Assembly: GCA_006384855.1 (NCBI GenBank)
Contig: VCJN01002690.1
Location: 1-64,000, forward strand
Length of the DNA: 64,000 nt
DNA from: Tetraselmis striata
Lineage: Eukaryota > Chlorophyta > Chlorodendrophyceae > Chlorodendrales > Chlorodendraceae
Direction of reading: 5' to 3'
The notes beneath the pieces were generated by a model. It saw nothing but the letters and a program-made list of their open reading frames with translations, was not told the DNA's origin and did no database searches. The position numbers were made by a program, and so were the translations under genes. Below are positions 23,240 through 34,516 of the stretch, in pieces. Each line of letters starts with the position of its first letter. Within the stretch, counting starts at the first letter, position 1.

Positions 23240-24161
23240 CTATATGAGAATAGCCAACGATCAAATATCCAACAGCTGAAGGACCTTGACGTGGGCCGAG
23301 TGGGACGACAATGGCTTGGCTTTTAGTATTGCCTCGGTGATGGTGAAAATAACGATGCGAAAAGGGAGGGTACGGCGTGGCGCCCATACCCATCGAAAAA
23401 GGGGGGCATGGTGAACCAAGTATGAGTGGTTCGCGCGCAAGCACATCAAACACACTGCCTCGTCATTACCGCGTACTGGGTATCGAGACGCGTGCACCGT
23501 AAATTTTCATGCCCATGATATGTGGCCAATATTGTTGCAATGCGCGTCACGTTCCCATCACCTACTTTTACGTTTAGGGACGAAAGGTGTCTACACGCGC
23601 CCGGACGCCTGCAATATTGTAATGTTACAACTTTTTGCGTAGATAATCGACCTTATTGGTCCAGCATTTCCTGAGCAATCTCGAAGACTTATTCCCGGTT
23701 AAATCTTGACGGTTGCTCATCGTGGCAACACTGCAGTCGCGATATGGCATTGAAACATAAGCTACATATAGAGGCACACACTCACATGCGCCCAACCCAC
23801 TTTAAACCACCCTAGTTCCTTTGCTTACATGTTTCCTCACCCATCCATGGCCATTGTCGGGCCAACCCACCACCCAATGGTATACTATATATGCACAGCA
23901 GCACATCATGGGCACCAACCCATGTGTTCATGGGGTGTTTGAATAACCGCCGCTCAATCTTGCGCCAGGATGGCTTGTATGGCACACAATGGCAGCAATT
24001 AGGATAATAGGGCTTGATAAAACCCCATTGGGGTGACGACTTTACATAAACTAGCAACATTCCAGGGTTTTGGGTCACAACCCCAGATCAAGTTGCCATA
24101 CTTTTTGCAACATCGTATTTGGCGAAAACAGGAACCTATGACTTAGTTATGTGGAGGGGTG
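23240..24161 (+). mobile_element. TA-flanked transposon family, truncated copy
   Basis: This stretch is the reverse complement, with divergence, of about 38095-38960. The right end GTGGAGGGGTG is followed by TA (24162-24163), as in the two complete copies. The other end is missing: similarity stops at about 23240, near the poly-G and microsatellite. No transposase motif is recognised. Confidence 0.6.
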
Positions 24162-24163
24162 TA

Positions 24164-24854
24164 TGAAGACAGACGATTACTGTAATCGTCATCGAATAGT
24201 ACAAGTACCCGCGTACCAGGACCATTGCATGTGATTACACCCCCGGAGCATATCGTATATAGTGCATGAGCCCATCCCCAGTGCCCCGGACGATACTCGT
24301 TCTGTATCGGTAGCGACTGGCCTTTTTACAATTCTCATGATGCAGCCCTGCCTTGACAAAGGGCAGCACACCCTCAGCCCCGCGCAGCGGCTGCTCCGGG
24401 TACATTGCCAATACTGCGCAGAGGCCGCCCTAGATATGTGTTGCAATCGACCTAGCGAGACACCTCACAGCTGCCGCTTCAGATGTATGACAATACATCG
24501 TCAGCAGCATGCAGCCCTGAACAAGGCGCACCATACTCTCAGCACTGCGCAGCTGCTGCTCCAGATACACCTAGCAACCCACAGCCATCCTTAAGGCGAG
24601 GCTGCAGACGACCTCCATAGATCCCCCAAAACATGTTTCTTCAGCCATCAGCGTGCCCGAGATCCACCGCCCACTGCAGCCCCGTCACCTCAAACCCGAA
24701 AGAGCCCATCCATGCATCTGCACGCCCCGCTGCTTTGCGCCAAGGGTGCCCCCCCCCCCCTCTCCCCAAGTCAGTTTCACTTTGACCCCATGTTTACAGC
24801 TCGTCAATCCGCTGCGGGTAGTGAACTGCACGTACAAATAACAGATGATAGGAC
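24164..24854. other. Spacer, nothing recognised
   Basis: GCAGCCCTG and CTCAGC...GCGCAGC blocks recur near 24343-24390 and 24510-24555, a weak internal duplication. No gene is supported. Confidence 0.45.
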
Positions 24855-27084
24855 TTATGGACCATCATTATGATGAATCCTGGCCCAATTCCATGGCCTG
24901 AGATTGTCATCCATTAAAGGAGCCGTCATATTCAACATGGGAATGTACTCTTTGCCGTGGTTCCCTGCCTCGAGGAAAAACCCCATCCAAACATTGTGCG
25001 GCAGGTTGAGCTGACGATTTTCAGCCCGATGGTGGAACGTTACCTGCGTGATGACGTCCCCTCTGTTGACAAATACCAAGTCACAGTCTGAAGAATGTTC
25101 CCCCGTGCGGTCCCACGCTGGACCCTTACGGACTCTCGGGCCCTGTCCTTCCTCGCCTGGGGGCTCCCTGCCCTGCTCCATGAACGAGCACATGAGATGC
25201 GGTGTGCTGGGGCAGGTGCCACGGAGACTACATGCCCGCTGGGCCTTGGCCAGGTTCTTGAGGAGGTAAGCCTGGGCTCCTCCAATAATGTAGCCCACCT
25301 TCTCCAGCTCCACAACCTCGGCACCGCGCCAGTTGCTCAAGTCGAGGGGGGCGGATCCCCAACCAGCCAAAGCTGCTCGGGCGATGCAACAAAGACCATC
25401 AAGCTGTCGTAGAACTCCCGGTGGGCATGGACGTGCAGGTGCACGGGGCGGGCACTGTGTGGCGCCACTGCCGCACTCCAGCTCATGCTCCTTGACTGCT
25501 CAGAGATGTGGTATGTGTTGAGCCGTTCAGTGCCTACTCTGCGGCTTTGCATCCATCACAGCCATGCCTGGCGCTTGCGGGTCCATCGAACACCCAACTC
25601 AACGTAGAACTCCAAGTCCTCCGAGCCTTCAGGACGAACATCTACGGTGATGAAATCAAGGGCAAGACCACCGCTCCTGGGGGCTATTGGGCCTACACCA
25701 AAGCCATCAGGGAAGGTGAGCATGAGGCAGTCCACCCCTCCCTCCGCCTCCTTGCACTGGGTGTCTCCCGCCCACTCGTTGAGAACGACGATTCCGTGTC
25801 TTCTCTGCCACGTGTAGCTTGAAACCCCACATCGAGTTTCATGGGTGACACTCCAAGTCGAGGACGGCGTCAGCTGGGCATGATGGAGGTGCAGTGGCGG
25901 AGATGGTAAAGGGGTCCCATCGGCTGTGATGATCTGGAGGGACAAGCCGGTGAGCAAAAGAGGCGAGCCCTGAGCCAAATCCTTGGAGAAGTTGCCGATG
26001 TCAAAAGAATTAAAGTTGTTCCAGTCTCCACTTGCGGTCTGGAACGGTCCTACACGGACAATCCTCCAAGAGCCCAACTCCTCACTGTCGGCAGGCAATT
26101 GGCAGCTGTCATACGCCACCTTGTTTCTGCAAGGCCAGCGATGCAACAGTCAGCGCGCACGCAAAACGCCCACAATTTTCTACGCAGCGGGTTGCACCCT
26201 GAAGAACCGGTGATGGCGTACATGCTCCAAATATTGCCCTTTTATGGATCTATCGGTTTGGCGCAAAGGGTCCCACTGGCCTGCTGGTCAGCGCATTTAG
26301 AGAGACCAATCACACGATGAAAAGACAGAGAGAGTCTTCCCCCTCCTAGAGGGATCTCGATGTCCTCTATGTGGAAGTAATACTGCCGATAGAAAACGAA
26401 AAGGATCTCCGCTCCCCCTCCTATATCCATACATCCACCCTCAGTGCTGTAGGCACAGTACCATTGCCATGCGGAATTCCGCCAATCGTATTGGGCATCT
26501 GCGTGACCTGCCGGTGGCCCTACGAAGAAACGGGGGCATCTCAACTTTACAGGTCGCTATTGCACCGGGTGAACTGGGTTCGTGGAGAGGGCCAGCAGCT
26601 CCCACAAATGAGCTCACCCAGTGTATGCCAACTTTCGGCCGCTCCCCGCCAGTGAACAGGAGCTCCTGGTGACATTTGCCGGAGTTGAGATCCAGCTACA
26701 CTGGGCTCGGGCTTCCCTGTATGCGGACATGGCACGCTTGTCGGCAAATGCACGGCGCAAAGCCTTGAGCCTCACGGGGTCTTCAAATGCGTCAGACTGT
26801 GGCTCCGCGCTGTTGGGTCGGCCATGAAGCTGCCTCCGCAGTCGCAGCTGCTCGTATGCGAGAGCAGCATGGTAGTGCTCCGGCCGCTCCTCCGGATGAG
26901 GGCGCTGATGAGATGCGCTTGACATTGTGTTGGCGAGGTTACTAGGGATGTGAATAGAAGCGTCGGAGGGTAGTAAAGCTGCGAGTAGGATGGCTGCGAG
27001 AGTGACAACTGCGGGGTGTGGCGCAGTGTGGATAGTGAAAGTCTGTGGCTGGCCGCCACCGCTTCCCCGTCGCCTTGGGGCCAT
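24855..27084 (-). CDS. Unrecognised secreted or membrane-anchored protein, multi-exon, possibly broken
   Basis: Coding pieces run from an N-terminal exon (27084 to about 26630, starting MAPRRRGSGGG) with a hydrophobic signal or anchor (VVTLAAILLAALLPSDAS). Next come an aromatic-rich piece (about 26515-26280) and a long exon from 26126 (after TTGCAG) with PPLHLHHAQ and FPDGFGVGP. Further pieces contain VHLHVHAHREFYDSLMVFV and LPHNVWMGFFLEAG, and the end is at 24855. The His-x-His clusters suggest metal binding, but I do not recognise the family. The coding trace changes frame near 25550 and again near 25350, the latter at a C6 run. These are either lesions of a pseudogene, sequence errors or missed tiny introns. 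The junction between the first two exons is also unresolved. Confidence 0.5.
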
Positions 27085-28200
27085 TTCTAGGTCAGCATTA
27101 CCGCGGCTGGCACGTAACATCCGCATGATGCATGTTTGCAGCGCATGCACACACGTGCGCGCATATTTCAGCAGCATGTAATGCATGCAGGGGGACTTGT
27201 GGCCTCGCTACGGACTGTGTGTCAATGACGGTCAAACATCGTTGCGCAAAGCGGGGACACTGCGGCTGTGCAACAGTACCTTATCGCACCATGCAGGCCT
27301 GGCATGGACCAGCTGGCAGTTGCAGGATACCTGTCAGCGTACATAATGAAGTCAGCACCGGTATGAAAGGAGGGTGGGGAGGCGAGTTGAGTTAGGGCGG
27401 CGGCGGCGGGGGGGGGGGGGGGGGGGGGGGCTGCATGGCGTTGCGGTGATGATCCACAGGGGTGATCTACGTGTCAGTTATGCTCGCAAGTTACAAAATC
27501 AATCGCCGACACTTGCCGTCGGGAACGCGGATTGCGATGGTGATGGCGTAGAGTTCTGTGGGTTGGGGTGGGCACTGACTCGAAATTGCAAGCATACTTG
27601 ATAGTCGTAGTTGTTTTTTGAAATTTAAAACGTATGCACAAGCAGAGACACAGCCTCACGGCGACTAGAGACGGCTGATGCTTTCCACCCGCCCCGGGGG
27701 CGCTGTATACGGTGGATTAAGGGCTGTCTAGCACGAGTATGCTGGTCAGTGTCATCGGGCAGCGCGCCTTCACGAGACGTCGGTCACAACCCCCCCCCCC
27801 CCCCCTACACACACACACCCTCCCCCCGGGCCCACCTTCGCAGCCACAGCCACACCGGCACGCATATGCGCACACCGTAACACTACGACGAAAGTCTGGC
27901 GACGTTAACGCTTTCCAGACTACAATGGCTCGTTAAACGCAGAGGGTATTTTTGACTTGGAATTCTGGGGCTCCGTCCATCCGTGACCGACCGACGAAAA
28001 CACCCGCGCTGTGCTGACCGCCCTATTACGACATGCCCATCGAGGTTCGCGGCAGCCCAACGACGCACGGGTAAACAACTCGGGCTATAGAGGGGGTGCA
28101 CTTCACTACTTGAGCAAGCAAGATCTCTAATAGCCAGGGTCTACAAGTAGCGATTCCGAACGCATAGGTGTGCGGGGATGGTGTGTGTGTGTGTGCGTGC

Positions 28201-28231
<31 letters not shown>

Positions 28232-28942
28232 TGTGTGGGTGTGGGTGTGGTGTGTTCGAGTGGGGGGGGGGGGGGGGGGGGATAACGAGTTGCTGGAGTG
28301 CCAGTGCACCACGATAAGCGGTCAACGTGCCCGGGCTGGTGCAACAATATCGGCGTCCACCGTGACTTCCACCAACCGGCAGGTTGGGGGGCGGCTAGCG
28401 GTCAAAAAAAACGGAGGATGGCCCGACTCTTCGCCGTCGCGTTGTTGACGTCGGTCGATTGATGAGTCGGCTCCGGGGCGGGGAGAGTAGCGTCGCTACA
28501 TCGCTACGAGTATGTAAGGAGTGTGTATGGAATACCTTTACGAGTAGCCGCGACTACATGTAGCACATCGTCGGATTTGTCGGCTGCGTGCCGCGCGCCG
28601 GGCGGTCGCGGCACTACCGTACCAGTACTGCTAGAGACGTAGTTCATGGCAGTACGCGCCTTTCGATACTACGCGGGGGACGACGACTACGAGTCTTTCG
28701 ACAGATGGTGGACGACGGGTTCTTTTAAACCCGTACAAAACGTACAAAAGCAAACACTTACCCGTACTGTACATCCAAGGAAACCCGTATCAACTCGTCA
28801 CTGAATCACTGATGATGCGCTGTTGTGAGCGCGCGCGATGGACATGTTGAAATCGTCCGCCAATCGCACTGCTAATATCGTCCACCGCCCCGGTCCCGGA
28901 CTCCAGGACGAGTTATTCCTAAGAAAAACGGGACCAGTACTA
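27085..28942. other. Spacer rich in G/C runs and simple repeats
   Basis: Poly-G at about 27410-27430, poly-C at about 27790-27803 and poly-G at 28262-28281 lie here with the GT/GC alternating tract at 28181. No gene is recognised. Confidence 0.5.
28181..28250. repeat. Alternating GT/GC tract
   Basis: (GT)n, then (GC)n, then (GT)n and GTGGGT units, followed by a 20-base G-run. Alternating purine-pyrimidine of this kind favours left-handed DNA. Confidence 0.9.
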
Positions 28943-30303
28943 CACCTCTCCACATAAGTCCGGGTTTTGCATTTTCGATCGCAAAGCGCATGCATGGGCG
29001 AGGATGCATGTGCAACGCCGGCTGCATGTGCATACATGCTAACTAAAGTGGGAGTAGTTCGGGCAAACGCCTATTGTGCGCTTTATACCCACCCGCGCGA
29101 CAACACGACCATTTGTGGGCGCCCTTGAAAAAACGCGAAATCATTGCATGATGCGTTGGCGCTAGAAAATTGTGGGTTGCGCCAACCGTCCAAACCTATG
29201 GAGATAGCGGCACTCGTCGCACCAAACTCGGTGAATACGGCCCTTGGCATAAGTTGCATACACCGTGCGTGTAGGCCACTGAAAGCATGTCGCTATAGGC
29301 ACGACGTACACCCCAACGACAAGTTGGCGACTGTGGGAAGCCGTTTTGGGGTGAAAATGCTGTTGTTTCTGTGGCGGACGCACGTAGGAGAGGCGCTCGA
29401 TGTCCCCCTTGGCGTAGGGCGATGCTCTACTATGGGGGCGCGTGGTGGAATGCCAGTTGCACCGTTTCGTGGGCGGGGTGGCGCGGTAGGGGCGTGGACT
29501 TTATTAATTAATATGAAATTCCTTGAAAATCTGCTCTGGAAAATGGCATTTTGGCTGGTAGATGTGTGTATCGCTAGGAGGCGCGCGGCACATGCCAAGT
29601 GTTGGTGGTCCGTGGTCATCCACACACATAACGCTCTCGCACAGCCGAGTATGGGGCTTAGACACGCACTTGGCGCAAAGCCACGCGCCCGACATGGGTG
29701 GGCACATGAGGCAGTGAGGGGCAACTTGGATGATCACCTTTGGGGATTTTTCCGGGGCCCCAAAGAATCGAATTTTTGATTTTGGACGATTGGTTTCGAC
29801 GCAAATTTGAACGAGCAATCGCGTGGTATTTTTAAAATAATTGTTTGAGCAAACCCTGAGAAGTTATAGCGTTTTACTGGCAAGGGGGTGTTGCTGAGCG
29901 TGGCCGACACTGTTGCCATGCCAGTATCGCAACGCGACATGTACTAGCCGCCGCCCACACGGCTGCACCCCAACAAATGCACCCGAGCTTCTCGCCAATG
30001 TGTTTCATCAAGCGTTCATGGCCATCCCGCCGTTTGGTTGTCTATTCACGCGCGTCGGTGTGTGCGTGATACCGACCTTGGTGTTGGTGCAGTAGTTGCA
30101 AGCGACGCCCATCCACGCACCAAGTGCAGCGTGATACCCTAGTCAAACGTCTTTAAGCTTCGGTTTGAGCCACTCGTCATGCAGGTCTTATAAAACACTC
30201 TGAGATTCCAGGGTTTCATCTCATATACCCTATGTTCAGGTACCCTAGACTTCTGAAGTCTTGAGACTGCTGAAAAGGGACCTCAAACTTATGTGGAGGG
30301 GTA
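28943..30303. mobile_element. TA-flanked transposon family, complete copy 1
   Basis: The left end CACCTCTCCACATAAGT and right end ACTTATGTGGAGGGGTA are inverted copies with two differences. TA lies outside both ends (28941-28942 and 30304-30305). The same ends bound 38095-39410, and one of them ends the copy at 24161. An ATTCCAGGGTTT block lies about 90 bp inside the right end here and in the 24.1 kb copy. A 211-residue open frame (29144-29779) has no recognisable transposase motif. A TA target suggests Tc1/mariner-type insertion, but the superfamily is not proven. Confidence 0.65.
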
Positions 30304-30314
30304 TAGTACTAGAA

Positions 30315-30590
30315 GTAAAAGTAAAGTTCGCTCCGGGACATCGGCCGAAGCCGCCCCAGCACTTGACCTCTTGCGCCAACTGCAGTCGTAGGTCTGGCAT
30401 AGCCCGGAGACCATCGCCTCATTCGACCCCCGAAGGGCTAATGCATCAAAAAGATGGATTGCTAATGCATCAACCGGGGAAACCCAGGACACGCCGGGAC
30501 GATATTGCCGAAAATATATCCGCCAGGAATCGAACCCGCGTACGAGACGACCGCTCAACCGAGCGGACGACAAGGGATGAAACATAGTAC
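30315..30590 (-). mobile_element. tRNA-derived SINE, copy 1
   Basis: Read on the minus strand, a tRNA-like head is followed by a body shared with 55797-56053. The head contains CCGCTCGGTTGAGCGGTCGT and an exact B box, GGTTCGATTCC (30526-30536). Shared body blocks include TTCGGCAATATCG, GTTGATGCATTA, GACTGCAGTTGGCGCA and GGGGCGGCTTCGGCCGATGT. This copy holds an extra GATGCATTAGCAATCC-type duplication in the middle. It inserted right beside the TA-flanked element. The head is not a functional tRNA. Confidence 0.75.
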
Positions 30591-30883
30591 CTGTACTGGT
30601 TCTTGGACTGCCGCATGACCTATACAACGGCGTGGCTACCACTCAACTGTTTTGAGCAGCGCTGTATCTCGGAGATTATAATCCTTACCCAATACAGACC
30701 GATAGATCGCGTGCGGATAGATCGCTAAGGATTACGCGATGCGGATTTCTTACTGGCGAGTAGGCAGCAGCGGCAAAAGGCGGCGAGTAAGGATTTCCTA
30801 CCACTGGCGGACTTGCCGTCGCGAGCTCAAACATCCTGCCTTTGCACCCGGACACAGACAAAGAGTACGTAGACACCGTCAGG

Positions 30884-33510
30884 ATGGCAGAGAAGGCGGA
30901 GCTGGCCGCGGCGGGGGCGGCGGGGGAGGGGGAGGAGGGGCAGGAGGTGACGCCGTGGGACGTGCGCGGCGGCGCCGACGGCCGCATCGACTACGCCAAG
31001 CTGAGCGTCGATTTCGGCGTCAGCATGATAAAGGAGGACGTGGTGGCGCGCGTGGAGCGCCTCACAAACCGCCCCGCACATCCGTTCCTGCGCCGAGGCA
31101 TTGTGTTCGCCCACCGTGACTTGGTGCGACCTCCCGTGATGCCTCAGCTCCCCTCCGCTTAGCAGCGCCGCCAAATTGGGGGAATCAGAGACTCCCCGCT
31201 AGCAAGCTGAACTGGGGATATCGAGAGGCAGCTTGGCGGGGAGTCCATACAAAACGGCGGTCGGAGGCGGTGATGGCTGGATCGGGAACCGGGAGGGGGG
31301 GGGGGGGGGGGGGGGGGGGGCAACGACAGGGGAGGGTTGCGCGTGGGGGGGGGGGGGGGGGGGGGGGATGACCGGCGGATGACCTGACCGCCGGCATGTC
31401 TGCCCTCAGGGCGAGTGGCTGGACGCGTACGAGCGCGGGCAGCCGGTGTACCTGTATACGGGGCGCGGCCCGTCCTCCGAGTCGCTCCATCTCGGCCACC
31501 TTGTGCCCTTCCTCTTCACCAAGTATCTGCAGGTGCCGCTCCCCTCCCCCCCCCCCCCCCACCCACCCAATAAGTCCCCCTTGCCGACCCGGCGCGCTGA
31601 GCAATCTGAGCGCCCTCCCTCCCCCGCCCCGCCCCGCCCCGCCCCGCGGCACCGTCCAGGACGCATTCAACGTGCCGCTAGTGATCCAGCTAACGGACGA
31701 CGAGAAGTGCCTCTGGCGCGGGCTGGCAGTGGAGGAGGCGCACCGGCTAGGCAAGGAGAACGCAAAGGACATCATCGCGTGCGGCTTTGACATCGCCAAA
31801 ACCTTCATCTTCAGCGACTTTGACTACGTCGGCGGCGCCTTTTACCGCAACATCCACCGCATCCAGCGCCTGGTCACCATGAACCAGGTGCTCCCCCACC
31901 CCCAACAGCCCCCTCCCTCCAACCTGCCCACCCAAGAGGAGGGGAAGCTACGTGAAACGGAAGATCTGTGCTCAAATCAAGCGCCAAGATGGCTAGATGC
32001 ATCAGATCTCTCAACGCGATGTGGCAAAGCAATTGGTTGTGGGCTGCGCTTTATCACCGTCCTGCGGCGGGGCCGTGTGCCATTTGTGTCAGATACACCA
32101 GTAGTGTACCGCTGGGTGTACCCGGGGCGGGAGGCAGTCGCTCACCGCGGCAACAGGTGACACGGAGCGGAGCGCCATGCGTCCGCCTGCCTGTGAATGG
32201 GTGACACCCGGGAAGGCGGGCGAGCCCGGGGATGCGCCGCGCTGCAATGGTTTCGGAGCTTTTGTATCCAGTGTCCATTGTCGCAGCTAGCCCGGCTCGA
32301 CTTGGTCCGCGCTGCCAGCAGGCGCCCGACCGCGGGACCTACCGCCCGCGCATTGCCACCATGTTAGTTGCGCCTCTGCAGTGCCACCTCTGTCTGCTAC
32401 CACAGCTCAGGGGCCTGGCCCCGCCTGGCCCGCCGGCCCTGCGGGCTGTGCTTGGTTGGGCTGTGCTCACCCCTGCCCCCCCCCCCTCCCCGCCCCCCCT
32501 CTCCTTTGGCAGGTGCGGGGCATCTTCGGACTCACCTCGGACGACAACATCGGCAAGATCATGTTCCCCAGCGTGCAGGCGGCGCCCTCCTTCCCCGACT
32601 CGTTCCCGCACATGTTCGGCGCGCGCAAGGACGTGCGCTGCCTCATCCCCTGCGCCATCGACCAGGACCCCTACTTCCGCCTGACGCGCGACGTCGCGCC
32701 GCGCATGGGGCAGCACAAGCCCTGCCTCATCGAGGCCAAGTTCTTCCCGGCGCTGCAGGGCGAGAGCGGCAAGATGAGCGCCAGCAAGGCCAGCAGCGCC
32801 ATCCTCGTCACCGACAGCCCCAAGGTGCGCCGTGTCGGGGATACGTCTCCTTCCGGCGGACAACTGAATGGAAGGTGGCCGGGTTACTCTGCTCGGGTTT
32901 CGTGAGGGTTTCGATCGCGCAAGTGGTAACGGCATCTGCTCCCCCGGGAAAGGAATAACCTGAATCAATGCATGCCATCACGGGTACCTGCACTTACCAG
33001 CGGTTTTCCGGTACAATGACGATGAGGCAAGCCTTGGTTGATATCCGCGGATTCTCGCCCTGGCGACAGCGCACATCCATGCCATTCTTGGCTGGGTAAG
33101 GGGGAAGGGGGGGGGAAGGGTTCTGCCGCGGCAGCCCGATGAGGCTGTGCCGTCCGTCACAGCGTCCTCGCCTGCCTTGCCGCCCGCCCGCCCAGGCGGT
33201 GAAGGACAAGATCAACAAGTACGCCTTCAGCGGCGGCGGCGCCACGCTGGAGGAGCACCGCGCGCGCGGCGCCAACCTGGAGGTGGACGTGCCCTGGAAG
33301 TGGCTGCAGTTCCTGGAGCCCGACGACGCCAAGCTGGCGCACATCGGCGCGGAGTACGGCGCGGGCCGCATGCTGACGGGCGAGGTGAAGGGCGCGCTGA
33401 TCGCGGTGTGCCAGGACATGGTGGCGCGCCACCAGGCGGCGCGCGCCGCGGTCACCGACGAGGTCGTGGAGGCCTTCATGGCGGTGCGCAAGATGGACGG
33501 CTGCTGCTGA
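30884..33510 (+). CDS. WARS1: Tryptophanyl-tRNA synthetase, cytosolic type
   Basis: Five exons (30884-31123, 31410-31532, 31660-31887, 32513-32824, 33196-33510) join in phase 0 throughout and give 405 residues. The enzyme charges tRNA-Trp with tryptophan using ATP in the cytosol. The class Ic signatures are present: HLGH at residues 107-110 (HIGH motif) and KMSAS at 284-288. Eukaryote/archaeal-type landmarks are VTPWDV near the N-terminus, [32 protein letters not shown] and AFSGGG. The ATG at 30884 gives a short Ala/Glu/Gly-rich N-terminus; the frame is open back to 30791, so an upstream exon is possible. No WHEP domain is seen. Intron 2 carries poly-C just after its donor. I see no sign of damage. 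Confidence 0.93.
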
Positions 33511-34516
33511 GGTCGGCGCGGAATAGACGCGCTGCGGGCGTGCAACTGCTGCTGCAAAACCCACATTGGGGCGATTTGAAGCGACATTAAGCCATCGATG
33601 GGCGGCTCACAGGGAATCGCCATGGATGAAATCAGCCTGATTGCGTGCCCCCCCCTGCTAGCCTATCGCACGCGTCCGATTTGTATTCTACATCCTCTGC
33701 GGGGGCGGGCTTGCTTTCCTCTGCGCTTGCTTGCTCCTCCTCCCCCTGTCTCCATGGCCGCCGTCCTGCTTCGGGCGGGCGTGGCGAGTGTCGGACGGTG
33801 GCACCGAGGGTCCTCCTATCACGGTTGGAGTAAGCCCCAGTTGCGTGTGGCTCCCGGCGCGTGGCGTGTGGCTTAGTTGGGCGTCGGTGATATCACATGC
33901 ACTACTCTATCCTTCTGGGAACCTTCTCCCACCTGGATGCCTATCCGGATGCTTTCCGTGCTCGTTCTGGTGGTGTTCTCACGTATTCCTCTCCCTGCTC
34001 CTTCTGGGCCCTTGGCCGCATGCTGATCGTAGTTCCAGATAAATTACCCGTGGCACAAATCGGGGATGGACGCATAGTCAGGCGGGCACCTCGAGTAAAT
34101 TCGGTTGGTGCGGGGTTGGCACACTAAGGGTCGCTTTTCGGGCGCTGCTCTTGATGGTGCCGGCCGGGGAGGGGAGTCGAGCGACGTCTGCCTGCTCTGC
34201 GGTTTCGCACACTCCTCAGTCATTGCCCCCCCCCCCCCCCCCGGGTCCCCCCCGACAGCCCCCTCTCGCCCCCCCCCCCCCCCCCCCCCCTCATTTGCCG
34301 CCTCAGGCATATCAACAGGCGAATGAATACTTGCTGTGAATGATTGATTCGCAGAGCTCTGCTTGGAGTATTCACAACGAATAATATGCATGATATCTTG
34401 CAAAGGGACACAGCAAACATGCGCACACGTGATTAGTTACACAATAGGCGTGTTCACCGAGTGATGCGCCAATATATCCACACATGGCCACACGCGCTGC
34501 GCGGCGCACTGCCTCG
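33511..34516. other. 3' spacer between TrpRS and the subtilase-like gene
   Basis: Convergent spacer holding two poly-C tracts (about 34227-34242 and 34270-34290). Open frames are short and have no domain. Confidence 0.5.

Noticed and set aside
29144-29779. 211-residue frame in the TA-flanked element
   Set aside because: No catalytic motif is visible and it is not clearly conserved in the other copies, so I did not call it a transposase.
31185-31808. 207-residue minus-strand frame in the TrpRS region
   Set aside because: It is the antisense shadow of TrpRS exons and poly-G introns.
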